From: Clostridiaceae bacterium | GTDB taxonomy: Bacteria > Bacillota > Clostridia > Lachnospirales > Lachnospiraceae | DNA: 64,000 nucleotides | Direction of reading: 5' to 3' | Assembly: GCA_910574345.1 (NCBI GenBank) | Contig: CAJSZV010000019.1 | Span: forward strand, 1 to 64,000 | Shown: positions 33,992-44,000 of the stretch, piece after piece | Numbering within the stretch: the stretch's first letter is position 1 | How the letters are laid out: each line of letters opens with the position of its first letter | Translations under genes and position numbers: made by a program | The notes under the pieces: generated by a model | The model's database searches: none | Seen by the model: only the letters and a program-made list of their open reading frames with translations | What the model was told of the DNA's origin: nothing

Positions 33992-35233
33992 ATGGAAAAA
34001 CTGTATGAAGAACAACCCTATATAAAGGAATTTGATGCAAAAGTCCTGACCTGCCAGCCGGGAAAGAACGATTTATACCTGATAGCCTTAGACCGGACCG
34101 GGTTCTATCCAGAAGGAGGCGGGCAGCCTTTCGACACGGGGATCTTACGGCAGAACAGAGACAAGGGGGAGGCGGGCCAGGGGTCTGAATCTACCCTGCT
34201 GGAAGGCCAGAGGCCTGAATCTACCCTGGCGGATGTTCGGGTAGTGGAAGTCCATGAAAAGGACGGGCAGATCCTTCATTACACCGATGGGGAGCTGGCG
34301 CCGGGAACATGGGTTCATGGAGTGATTGACTGGGAGCGCCGGCGGCGTCACATGGAGCACCACACGGGAGAGCATATTTATTCAGGTCTGGTTCACCGGC
34401 ACTTCGGTTATGATAATGTGGGATTCCACATGGGACAGGACATGGTTACCATTGATTTTAACGGAATCCTTACTATGGAACAGGCTATGGAACTGGAGGA
34501 GGAAGCCAACAGCCTTGTCAGGGCCAATATCCCGGTGGAAGCCTGGTATCCTTCATCGGAGGAGTTACATAATCTGGACTACCGCAGCAAAAAGGAGCTT
34601 ACAGGCCCGGTGCGGATCGTCAGGATTTCAGGAGGAGATATTTGCGCCTGCTGCGGAACCCATGTAAAATATACGGGAGAAGTGGGCATCATTAAGATAA
34701 CGGGACTGAAAAAATATAAAAGCGGTGTTCGGCTGGACATGCTCTGCGGGGACAGGGCCCTGAGAGATTATCAGAAAAAGCAGGACCAGGTTATGAGGAT
34801 ATCGAATCTTCTGTCAGCAAAGCAGGGGGAGACCGCAAAAGCAGTGGAGAAGCTAAAGTCGGAGAGCGCTGCCTTAAAGCAGCAGATCGGCCAGCTGTAT
34901 CAGCAGATCTTCACCCTTCGGTGCAGCAAACTGCCGGAGAGAGAGGGACCTCTTTTGGTGTTTGAGGAAGAGCTGCCGCCGGCTCAGTTAAGGCAGTTTT
35001 GCATACTTCTTTGTCAGGAGAAAAAAGGCAGCCCTGTCCTTGCCTGTTCCGGCCGTGATACGGAGTATTATTATGTTCTGGGGAGCATGGGGGAGAGCGT
35101 GGAGCTTTACACCAAAAAGCTCAATGGGCTTCTTCACGGAAAGGGGAGCGGCAAAGGCCTTATGGCCCAGGGAATGATCGCAGCGGACCGGGAAGAGATT
35201 GAGAAAGTGTGGCACGAGGAATTGTGGAGGTAA
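33992..35233 (+). CDS. alaX: Alanyl-tRNA editing hydrolase, AlaX-L type
   Basis: A 413-residue protein. It has the tRNA-editing (AlaRS second additional) domain with RTGFYPEGGGQPFDTG, the zinc ligands in HHTGEHIYSG and CACCGTHVKYTGEVG, then a coiled segment and a DHHA1-like C-terminal domain (GSGKGLMAQGMI). It hydrolyses Ser- or Gly-mischarged tRNA-Ala in trans. An odd acidic insert near residues 50-80 contains a short tandem duplication (PESTLADVR-like), not expected in the family. The start ATG 33992 follows CAGGAGG. Confidence 0.92.
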   Translation: MEKLYEEQPYIKEFDAKVLTCQPGKNDLYLIALDRTGFYPEGGGQPFDTGILRQNRDKGEAGQGSESTLLEGQRPESTLADVRVVEVHEKDGQILHYTDGELAPGTWVHGVIDWERRRRHMEHHTGEHIYSGLVHRHFGYDNVGFHMGQDMVTIDFNGILTMEQAMELEEEANSLVRANIPVEAWYPSSEELHNLDYRSKKELTGPVRIVRISGGDICACCGTHVKYTGEVGIIKITGLKKYKSGVRLDMLCGDRALRDYQKKQDQVMRISNLLSAKQGETAKAVEKLKSESAALKQQIGQLYQQIFTLRCSKLPEREGPLLVFEEELPPAQLRQFCILLCQEKKGSPVLACSGRDTEYYYVLGSMGESVELYTKKLNGLLHGKGSGKGLMAQGMIAADREEIEKVWHEELWR

Positions 35234-35241
35234 TGGGATAA

Positions 35242-36420
35242 GTGGAATTAAATAAGGAAACGATAAAAAAGATCAGAGGACTTATTGCATTTGCAGTGGC
35301 GGCAGTTGTGCTTGGAGTCAATTATCAGAAGGTCTTTGCTTTGGTGGGAGACTGTATGGCTATGATTTCTCCTTTTATCCTGGGCAGCGCCATCGCCTTT
35401 GTCCTCAATGTGCCTATGCGGGCCATAGAGACTTATACACCTTTAAAAAAGATAAACAGAGGCAGGCGTCCTTTGTGTCTGGTTCTAGCCATTTGCCTGG
35501 TGTTGGGAGTGCTTACGGTGGTGATCTTTGTGGTAGGCCCGGAACTGGTGTCAACGATTATGGGACTTCAGAAAAGCATTCCCCTATTCTTCGAAAATAT
35601 TCAGGCTCAGGCGGAATCGTTTTTCGCCAGTTATCCTGAGATTGTCACTTATATTGAACAGGTAGATGTGAACTGGGAGCAGATAGGCAAGGAGGTTATG
35701 GGGTTCCTCACAAGCGGAGCAAGCACTATGGTTGCCTCCACTCTCAGCGCAGCCATATCCATTGTCAGCGGAGTGGCTAATTTCTGCATCGGATTTGTGT
35801 TCGCCGTATATGTGCTGCTTACAAAGGAGACATTGGCAAAACAGGCCGGCAGGCTTCTTATGGCATATCTTCCGGAGAGCTTATGTGAAAACATTGTGAA
35901 AGTGGCCTCTCTTACGGAGAAGACTTTTTCCAACTTTTTGGCGGGGCAGTGTGTGGAGGCAGTGATTTTGGGAACCATGTTCTTTCTTACCCTTACGGTT
36001 ATGAGACTGCCCTATGCGCTTCTTATCGGAGTGCTCATTGCATTTACGGCTCTGATTCCCATCTTCGGCGCTTTTGTGGGCTGTATTGTGGGAGCCTTTT
36101 TAATCCTTATGGTGAGCCCTGTGAAGGCCCTGGTATTTTTGGTGGTATTCCAGGTATTGCAGCAGATTGAAGGCAATCTCATCTATCCCCATGTGGTGGG
36201 AGGCTCCGTAGGCCTGCCTTCTATCTGGGTTTTGGTGGCAGTGACCTTGGGCGGCAGCGCCATGGGCGTCCTGGGCATGCTGGTGTTTATTCCGCTGTGT
36301 TCTGTGCTGTATACGCTGTTAAAAGGAGCGGTCCATAACAGATTAAATCAAAAACGGATGAAAAGCAGAAAAATTGCCAATAAAAATCACAAGGGACCGG
36401 ATGGAAAAGGAAGGCCATAA
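35242..36420 (+). CDS. AI-2E/PerM-family membrane transporter
   Basis: A 392-residue protein with about eight membrane helices and the pattern GQCVEAVILGTMFFL and GAFLILMVSP typical of the AI-2E (PerM/YdiK) family. Members export small solutes; some act in AI-2 release or Na+/H+ exchange, so the substrate is unknown. It starts at GTG 35242 after GGAGG and is nine bases behind alaX, suggesting co-transcription. The C-terminal tail is basic (KRMKSRKIANKNHK). Confidence 0.9.
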   Translation: MELNKETIKKIRGLIAFAVAAVVLGVNYQKVFALVGDCMAMISPFILGSAIAFVLNVPMRAIETYTPLKKINRGRRPLCLVLAICLVLGVLTVVIFVVGPELVSTIMGLQKSIPLFFENIQAQAESFFASYPEIVTYIEQVDVNWEQIGKEVMGFLTSGASTMVASTLSAAISIVSGVANFCIGFVFAVYVLLTKETLAKQAGRLLMAYLPESLCENIVKVASLTEKTFSNFLAGQCVEAVILGTMFFLTLTVMRLPYALLIGVLIAFTALIPIFGAFVGCIVGAFLILMVSPVKALVFLVVFQVLQQIEGNLIYPHVVGGSVGLPSIWVLVAVTLGGSAMGVLGMLVFIPLCSVLYTLLKGAVHNRLNQKRMKSRKIANKNHKGPDGKGRP

Positions 36421-36452
36421 TTATAGAAGAAAGAATGGGGATGGAGGCAGTT

Positions 36453-37490
36453 ATGAGAAAGAGACTGAGGGATTACGGGATCGTCATCGGAACAGGGACG
36501 CCAGGCCCCCGCAACAAGATCACTGATGTGAAAGGCGTCACTGTGGGGCATTGTACCGTGGATACCCAAAGAAGCAAAACAGGTGTCACCGTGATTATAC
36601 CATGTGCAGATAATCCGTTTTCAAGGAAACTTACAGCCGCGGTGTGTATCCAGAACGGATTCGGCAAAAGTCAGGGCCTGGTACAGATAGAGGAACTGGG
36701 AACCCTGGAGACTCCCATTGCACTGACCAATACGCTGAATGTGGGGATTGTACATGATGCAATGGTGGATTATATGCTGAAAGTGGGAGAACAGGACGGA
36801 ATATCTATTACTTCTGTCAATCCGGTGGTGGGAGAGTGCAATGACAGTGTGCTGAATGATATTTCCCTGAGAGCGGTGAAAAAGACAGATGTCATGGAAG
36901 CCATAAAATGTGCGGGGGAAGATTTTGAGGAAGGCGATGTGGGAGCCGGGAAAGGAACGGTATGTTTCGGTCTGAAAGGCGGAATCGGATCGGCTTCAAG
37001 AGTGATTGTGCCGGGAGATAAAAGCTATACCATAGGAGCGCTGGTGCAGTCTAATTTCGGCGTTGCGAAAAATCTGGTCATCAACCATAAGCCTGTAGGG
37101 CGGGAGCTTGTGGACATAGAATCGGCGGCAGAGGACAGGGGTTCCATTATGATGATCATTGCCACGGATCTGCCTGTGTCAGACCGGCAGCTGAAACGGC
37201 TGTGCAGGCGGGCTCCGGTGGGCCTTGCAAGGTGCGGTTCTTTTCTGGGCCACGGAAGCGGGGATATTGTCATCGGCTTTACCACCGCCAACAGGGTGGA
37301 GACGAAAACGGATACAGCCGTATATTCTATGGAAGTCCTCAGGGAAGAGCTTTTGGATCAGGCCTTTGAGGCCGTGGCGGAGGCGGTGGAGGAAGCGGTG
37401 CTCAATTCTCTGGCGGCGGCTTTTACAGTCACCGGATATGACGGAACCACAAAATACAGCCTGACAGACGTGTATCTTAACAGGCTGTAA
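36453..37490 (+). CDS. P1-family (DmpA/BapA-like) peptidase
   Basis: About 345 residues from ATG 36453, six bases behind GGAGG (ATG 36435 and 36441 lie upstream). Family S58 marks are ITDVKGVTVGHCTV, TNTLNVGIVHDAM, SVNPVVGECNDS and the autocleavage/nucleophile region FGLKGGIGSASRV. The chain is cut before Ser to give an N-terminal-nucleophile aminopeptidase. It lies downstream of the AI-2E transporter and is probably in the same transcript. Substrates (D-aminopeptides, beta-peptides) cannot be told apart by sequence. Confidence 0.92.
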   Translation: MRKRLRDYGIVIGTGTPGPRNKITDVKGVTVGHCTVDTQRSKTGVTVIIPCADNPFSRKLTAAVCIQNGFGKSQGLVQIEELGTLETPIALTNTLNVGIVHDAMVDYMLKVGEQDGISITSVNPVVGECNDSVLNDISLRAVKKTDVMEAIKCAGEDFEEGDVGAGKGTVCFGLKGGIGSASRVIVPGDKSYTIGALVQSNFGVAKNLVINHKPVGRELVDIESAAEDRGSIMMIIATDLPVSDRQLKRLCRRAPVGLARCGSFLGHGSGDIVIGFTTANRVETKTDTAVYSMEVLREELLDQAFEAVAEAVEEAVLNSLAAAFTVTGYDGTTKYSLTDVYLNRL

Positions 37491-37558
37491 AAAGACTGGT
37501 GTCCATGGGCAGATTGTGGGCACGGCGGTGTAATCGCTGCTGTGAACTATGGCAGCGT

Positions 37559-37816
37559 CTAATCATCAAAGTCTACATGATAAATGTTCCCATCGGTGTG
37601 GATGTCTATGGAGGATAAATTAAATTGTTCTTCCAGGACATCCACTTTGTATTCAAACAGAATATCCTCGTCCTGTTTGGAGCAAAACACATAGGAGCCG
37701 GGATCTTTGTCCTCTATCTGGTCACAGAGTTCGTTGTAGACAGCCTCCCCGTCAACGGTCATATTTACGCCGGACCGGCGGATCCTGTCCTCAATGGCGC
37801 GGTAAAGTTCTTCCAT
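37559..37816 (-). CDS. Small acidic protein of unknown function
   Basis: An 85-residue acidic protein on the minus strand. The start ATG (complement of 37814-37816) follows AAGGAGG, so translation is well supported. The sequence MEELYRAIEDRIRRSG, then a Cys-Asp-rich middle (NELCDQIEDKDPGSY), ends YHVDFDD. I do not recognise a family. Its start lies inside the 3' end of the upstream PHP gene (26-base overlap), implying co-expression with it. Confidence 0.7.
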   Translation of the reverse strand: MEELYRAIEDRIRRSGVNMTVDGEAVYNELCDQIEDKDPGSYVFCSKQDEDILFEYKVDVLEEQFNLSSIDIHTDGNIYHVDFDD

Positions 37817-38654
37817 AATGATCCTCCTTGATATCGTTTAATAAAGAACGGGAAACTCTTAAGCTTCCCCTGCCTGTCCCTATCTCAATGTCAGGTTTAT
37901 TGGCTCCGTGGAAATCGGAACCGCCGGAGGGCAGGAGTCCTAAAGTTTTGGCAATTACCTGGAGCCGGCCTGACTGTCCCTGATTCTGGGAAGGATGGTA
38001 TACCTCCAGACCCTTAAGTCCCAGGTCTTTCAGAAAGGAAGCCAGTTGTTCGATCTGTCTGTAATCCAAGCCATACTGTATGGGGTGGGCCAGACAGGGC
38101 CATATATTGCAGGAAGTCATGAGCTTAAGAACCTGCTGGGGCGATACGATTTCCTTGCGGGTACAGTAAGGGCCTTTGTACTGCAGGTACTTGTCAAATG
38201 CCTGGGCAGGAGAAGAAGCGTATCCTTTTTCCGTGAGAACCCTGGCAAAATGGGCCCTGGTGATCACCGTGCCGGGATTACCGTGCCTTAAATCTTCCCA
38301 CGTAATGTCAAATCCGTCCTTCTGAAACCGTCTGATCATAACTTCGTTGCGGCTGTTCCGGATTTCTCTGAAAGCCGTCAGTCCGTCAGCCAAAGCCCCG
38401 GAAGTCTCGTCGGCGAAAAATCCCAGAATGTGAATCTCCGTGCCTTCATAAACACAGGAAAGTTCCATGCCGGCAATGAGCTCCAGAGAGGAACCTTTGG
38501 CTGCAGCTCTGGCCCTGGCGACGCCGTCTATGGTATCATGATCCGTCAGGGCTATGGCGGCAAGGCCTTTGTTCTGTGCGAGAGCCACTACCTCTTCCGG
38601 CGGCAGGGTTCCGTCAGAGGCGTTGGAATGGGTGTGTAAGTCAACAAAATTCAT
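37791..38654 (-). CDS. PHP-domain phosphoesterase (RNase AM/YciV-like)
   Basis: A 287-residue protein. Metal-site motifs of the PHP fold are DLHTHSNASDG, ALTDHDTIDG, AGMELSC, HILGFF, CLAHPIQYG and GSDFHGANKP. Members hydrolyse 3',5'-nucleotide bisphosphates or act as 5'-3' exonucleases on short RNA. The start ATG (complement of 38652-38654) lies behind AGGAAG. All expected metal ligands are present. Confidence 0.9.
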   Translation of the reverse strand: MNFVDLHTHSNASDGTLPPEEVVALAQNKGLAAIALTDHDTIDGVARARAAAKGSSLELIAGMELSCVYEGTEIHILGFFADETSGALADGLTAFREIRNSRNEVMIRRFQKDGFDITWEDLRHGNPGTVITRAHFARVLTEKGYASSPAQAFDKYLQYKGPYCTRKEIVSPQQVLKLMTSCNIWPCLAHPIQYGLDYRQIEQLASFLKDLGLKGLEVYHPSQNQGQSGRLQVIAKTLGLLPSGGSDFHGANKPDIEIGTGRGSLRVSRSLLNDIKEDHYGRTLPRH

Positions 38655-38865
38655 AAAAATTCTTCCTTTTGAAATGATTTGGTAACACTATTTTAACATG
38701 TTCTGGAAAATAAGTAAAATGGAAAAAAAGGATTCCATTTTCCACAAATTATGGTATACTACTGTTGGTAACGATACACGATCATGATACCGGGACGGTG
38801 CAGACAGACTGTGTGAAAGGGAGGGGTATCATGGATTTTTTATATAATGTGAGACAGGTGAAACA

Positions 38866-40830
38866 ATGAATACAGGAAATCATGACTATAATAATCGGAC
38901 GAATATAGATAGAGGAGCTCCGAGGGCGGGAAAGACTCCGTCAGGGCGGACGGGAGTATCTTCCAGGGCTTCTCAGACGGGAAGCAGAAGCACCTCATCC
39001 AGAACTTCATCGGGGACAGGTTCCGGAAGAAGCGTCCCATCCAGGGCAGCCTCTTCCAGGGGAATGTCCTCACGAGCTTCAGGTGCTTCAAGAACATCCT
39101 CTTCCAGAACGGGAACATCACAGAGACCTCCCGGTTCCAGACAAAGCCAGCTTCATTCCCACGCATCAGGAAGCCATGGCGGCAGGCACGGGGGAAGACG
39201 CCGGAGAAGATCATCTGTTGATTACCGCATCATCGCCATAGCCGGTGTGGTGCTGATCCTTGCCATAACCGCAGTGGTCTACGGCATGAAGCACAGCCAG
39301 TGGGCAGGCACAGAGCCTCAGAGCACGGAGGAGACGACCACAGAGCCGGAGACGGAGCTGGAGAAACAGGTGACTGTAGACGGAATTGAGATCACCGGCA
39401 TGTCCAGGTCAGACGCCAGAGCAGAGATCTTAAAGAAGTATCCGTGGGCCATGAAGGTGGCTTACAACGGCGACACCTATGAAGTGGCCAATCTCATGGA
39501 AGAGAAGGTCAATGCTCTTTTGGACGAGATATACACAGGAAAACCCAAAGAGAATTACACCCTGGACACTTCCGGTTTAGAGGATGCAGCCACGACTCAG
39601 GCGGCCATGGCAGCGGCCAAGTGGAACAAGGAGCCGAAGAACGGATCCATCTCCAAGTACGACCCGTCTTCCGACAGCTTTGTATTTGAAGGAGAAGAAA
39701 TCGGCATTGCCATTGACCAGGAGAAACTGGCGGCAGATATTCAGGCGGCCTTAAAGTCCAAGAAGTTTGATGCACAGATTCAGGCCTCCGGCAGTGAAGT
39801 GCAGCCGGAGATCTCTGTGGCGGCGGCAAAAGAAAAGTATAAGACCATCGGCACTTTCACAACCAAGACAACTGCCAACAGCAAGAGGAATACCAATGTG
39901 CGCCTGGCTTGCGAAGCCTTGAACGGCACTATCGTACAGCCGGGCCAGGAGATCTCTTTTAATGAAACCGTGGGAGAGAGGACTGCCGCCAAAGGTTATC
40001 AGGGAGCGGCTGCCTACAATAACGGCGAGGTAGTAGAGGAGATCGGAGGCGGCGTGTGCCAGGTGTCCACTACATTATATAATGCGGTTCTCAGAGCCGG
40101 CTTAAAGATTTCCGTAAGGCGTTCCCACACCTTTGAGCCGTCCTATGTAACACCTGGACAGGACGCTACGGTGAGCTGGGGAGGACCGGACTTTAAGTTC
40201 ATCAATAATTCCAACACGGCAATCGCTATCAAGGCCAGATATGCGGATCAGACTTGTACGGTTTCCGTATACGGAATCCCGATTCTGGAAGAGGGGATCA
40301 GCTATTCCCTTGAATCCAAGAAAGTGGCGGATCTGGATCCGCCGGCCCCCACATATGAAGAGGACCAGACCCTTCAGCCTGATGAGGAAGTTCAAAAGTC
40401 AGCGGGAAGCAGAGGCAGCCGCTGGGAGACCAGACTGGTGATTAAGAAAGGCGACGAGGTGGTCAGCAGAGAGATAGACCACACCACCACATACAAGGGC
40501 CATGCTCCGGTAGTACGGCGCAACACTTCCGGTGTGGTAATCCCCACAGAGGGAACGGGAGAGACTTTGCCGGGAGAATCCGGCACGCTGGATCCATCAG
40601 CCCAGCCGTCAGAGGGAATCCCCGCCGGCCCCGGTGAACTGACTTCTACCCAGCCAGCCACCCAGCCCGTGACTCAGCCCGTACCGGACACTACCAACAG
40701 TCCGGGGAACGGAATTCCTCCCGGAGGCCCCGGCGATCCGCCGTCCCAGGACATTCCCCCGATCCAGGAACCCGGCCCCGTCACCGACCCCTCCGGCCAA
40801 GGCATCTACGTAGAACCCAAACCCGAATAA
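38866..40830 (+). CDS. VanW-family membrane-anchored protein
   Basis: A 654-residue protein. An N-terminal Ser/Arg/Gly-rich cytosolic segment (residues about 1-118) is followed by one membrane helix (IIAIAGVVLILAITAVVY), and a YoaR-like putative peptidoglycan-binding domain. The VanW domain, about residues 320-450, has EISFNETVGERTAAKGY and EIGGGVCQVSTTLYNAVL. A G5-like segment and a Pro/Thr-rich tail end the chain. VanW proteins sit in the envelope; their biochemical function is unsettled. The long basic Ser/Arg N-terminus is unusual and could serve in DNA or membrane contact. Confidence 0.88.
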   Translation: MNTGNHDYNNRTNIDRGAPRAGKTPSGRTGVSSRASQTGSRSTSSRTSSGTGSGRSVPSRAASSRGMSSRASGASRTSSSRTGTSQRPPGSRQSQLHSHASGSHGGRHGGRRRRRSSVDYRIIAIAGVVLILAITAVVYGMKHSQWAGTEPQSTEETTTEPETELEKQVTVDGIEITGMSRSDARAEILKKYPWAMKVAYNGDTYEVANLMEEKVNALLDEIYTGKPKENYTLDTSGLEDAATTQAAMAAAKWNKEPKNGSISKYDPSSDSFVFEGEEIGIAIDQEKLAADIQAALKSKKFDAQIQASGSEVQPEISVAAAKEKYKTIGTFTTKTTANSKRNTNVRLACEALNGTIVQPGQEISFNETVGERTAAKGYQGAAAYNNGEVVEEIGGGVCQVSTTLYNAVLRAGLKISVRRSHTFEPSYVTPGQDATVSWGGPDFKFINNSNTAIAIKARYADQTCTVSVYGIPILEEGISYSLESKKVADLDPPAPTYEEDQTLQPDEEVQKSAGSRGSRWETRLVIKKGDEVVSREIDHTTTYKGHAPVVRRNTSGVVIPTEGTGETLPGESGTLDPSAQPSEGIPAGPGELTSTQPATQPVTQPVPDTTNSPGNGIPPGGPGDPPSQDIPPIQEPGPVTDPSGQGIYVEPKPE

Positions 40831-40845
40831 AGGCAAACAAGAATC

Positions 40846-40890
40846 CCGCCTTTCCTCAAGGAGATATATCAGAGGAAAGGCGGTTTTTTT
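40846..40890 (+). terminator. Strong intrinsic terminator after the VanW gene
   Basis: CCGCCTTTCCTC (40846-40857) pairs perfectly with GAGGAAAGGCGG (40872-40883) and is followed by seven T residues. Confidence 0.93.
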
Positions 40891-40996
40891 CATGGAACGC
40901 TTTTTCACAGCCGGCGGCTCACCGGACGTCCCCCCGGCTCCCCGTCAAAAAGCCGCATTGTTCAGAAAATAGTACGCGGAATTGTTACATTTTTAC

Positions 40997-41025
40997 TTTT
41001 CAAATTGATAAATAATTGCTATAAT
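40997..41025 (+). promoter_or_regulatory. Promoter of the PFOR gene
   Basis: TATAAT at 41020-41025 is a perfect -10 box; TTTTCA at 40997-41002 with a 17-base spacer is the best -35 box. The region is AT-rich and 72 bases before the start codon. Confidence 0.55.
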
Positions 41026-41097
41026 AATATCCAGGTCAGTATGTATATATGATACATACTTCACTGTGCAACATCAAAATCGTAGGAGGAAAATCAA

Positions 41098-44000
41098 ATG
41101 GCAAGAAAAATGAAAACCATGGATGGTAATCAGGCAGCCGCACATGCGTCATATGCGTTTACCGAAGTAGCTGCTATGTATCCCATCACCCCATCTTCTG
41201 TTATGCCTGAGCATGTAGATGAGTGGGCAACAGAAGGAAGAAAGAACATCTTCGGACGTACGGTTCAGATTACGGAGATGCAGTCCGAGGCAGGTGCTGC
41301 AGGTGCTGTTCACGGCTCACTGGCTGCAGGCGCTCTTACGGCTACCTACACGGCTTCCCAGGGTCTGCTTCTGATGATTCCGAATCTGTACAAGATTGCC
41401 GGCGAGCAGCTTCCGGGCGTTATCAACGTATCCGCTCGTGCTCTGGCCAGCCACGCACTGTCTATTTTTGGTGATCACTCTGATGTATATGCATGCCGCC
41501 AGACCGGATGCGCTATGCTGTGCGAGTCCAGCGTACAGGAGGTTATGGACCTGACTGCAGTGGCTCATCTGGCTGCAATCAAGGGCAAAGTTCCGTTTAT
41601 TAACTTCTTCGACGGTTTCCGCACTTCCCATGAGATCCAGAAGATTGAGGCATGGGATTATGATGATCTGGCTGAGATGGCTGACTGGGATGCCATCGCC
41701 GAGTTCCGCAAGCATGCTTTGAATCCCAACAATCCCTGCCAGAGAGGTTCCGCTCAGAACCCGGATATCTTCTTCCAGGCAAGAGAGGCCTGCAACCCAT
41801 ACTATGATGCTCTTCCGGCAATTGTGCAGGAGTACATGGACAAGGTTAACGCCAAGGCCGGTACGGATTACAAGCTGTTTAACTATTACGGTGCAGCGGA
41901 CGCAGAGCATGTCATCGTTGCCATGGGTTCTGTGAACGACACCATTGAAGAGACCATTGACTATATGGCAAAAGACGGCGCCAAAGTAGGTGTTGTAAAA
42001 GTACGCCTGTACCGTCCCTTCTGTGCAGAAGCCCTTATCGCGGCTATTCCTGACACAGTAAAGAAGATTTCCGTTCTTGACAGAACGAAAGAGCCCGGTT
42101 CCTTAGGCGAGCCTCTGTACCTGGATGTAGTTGCAGCCTTAAAGGGCAGCAAGTTCAACGATGTTGAGATTTATTCCGGACGTTACGGCCTTGGTTCCAA
42201 GGATACCACACCGGCTCAGATCGTAGCCGTATACGGCAACAGCGAGAAGAAGAGATTCACCATCGGTATTGAGGATGACGTGACCAATCTGTCACTGACT
42301 CTGGGCGCTCCCCTTGTAACCACTCCTGAGGGAACCACCAACTGTAAGTTCTGGGGTCTGGGCGCTGACGGTACTGTAGGCGCCAACAAGAACTCCATCA
42401 AGATCATCGGCGACAACACCGATATGTATGCACAGGCATATTTTGATTATGATTCCAAGAAGTCCGGCGGTGTGACTATGTCCCATCTGCGTTTCGGACA
42501 CAAGAAGATCAAATCCACCTACCTGATCCATAAGGCTGACTTTGTAGCATGTCATAATCCGGCTTATGTGAGAAAGTACAACATGGTTCAGGAACTGGTT
42601 GACGGCGGTACTTTCCTGCTGAACTGCTCCTGGAGCCCGGAAGAGCTGGAGACCCATCTGCCAGGCCAGATGAAGAAGTTCATCGCTGATCACAACATCA
42701 ACCTCTATACCATCGACGGCGTGAAGATCGGTATCGAGACCGGCATGGGACCAACCCGTATCAACACCATCCTTCAGTCCGCATTCTTTAAGCTGACCGG
42801 CATTATCCCTGAGGAGAAAGCCATTGAGCTCATGAAGGATGCCGCTCAGAAGACCTATGGCCGCAAGGGCGAGGACGTAGTTAAGAAGAACTGGGCAGCT
42901 ATCGACGCAGGCGCACAGGGCGTTGTGAAGGTAGATGTTCCTGCAAGCTGGAAAGACTGCGCAGACGAAGGGCTTGACTACAAGGTAGTCACCGATGGAA
43001 GAAAAGACGTGGTTGATTTCGTTAACAATGTACAGACCAAGGTAAGCGCCCAGGAAGGCAACACCCTGCCTGTATCCGCATTCAAGGATTATGTGGACGG
43101 TTCCACGCCATCCGGTTCCGCTGCTTACGAGAAGAGAGGCATCGCGGTTAATGTTCCCGTATGGAATCCTGACAACTGTATCCAGTGTAACTTCTGTTCC
43201 TATGTATGTCCTCATGCGGTTATCCGTCCTGTTGCCATGACAGAGGAAGAGGCAGCCAAGGCTCCTGAAGGAACAAGGACTCTGGCTATGACAGGTATGC
43301 CTCAGTACAAGTTCACCGTATCCATCTCTGCACTTGACTGTACAGGATGCGGTTCCTGCGCTAACGTATGTCCGGGCAAGAAGGGCGAGAAGGCTCTTAC
43401 TATGGACAAGCTGGCTAACCATCTGGATGAGCAGCCTGTCTTCGACTTCGGATGCACCGTACCGGTGAAGACGGATGTGGTTGAGAAGTTCAAAGAGACT
43501 ACGGTTAAGGGCAGCCAGTTCAAGCAGCCCCTCCTTGAGTTCTCCGGTGCATGCGCAGGCTGCGGCGAGACTCCTTATGCAAAACTCATCACCCAGCTGT
43601 TCGGCGACAGAATGTATATCGCCAACGCTACAGGATGTTCCTCTATCTGGGGCAACTCCTCACCGTCCACTCCTTACACCGTCAATGCCAAGGGCCAGGG
43701 TCCTGCATGGGATAACTCCTTGTTCGAGGACAACGCGGAGTTCGGTTTCGGTATGCTTCTGGCTCAGAACGCCATCCGTGACGAACTGAAGGAGAAGGTG
43801 GAGAAGGTAGCTGCCGATGAAAGAGCAAGTGAAGAAGTGAAGGCTGCCTGCAAAGAGTGGCTGGATACCTTCGGCATCGGCGCTGTCAACGGCACGGCTA
43901 CTAACAAGCTGGTTGCAGCTCTGGAAGGCATTGACTGCCCGACCTGCAAGTATATTGTAGACAACAAGAACTATCTGGCTAAGAAGTCCCAGTGGATCTT

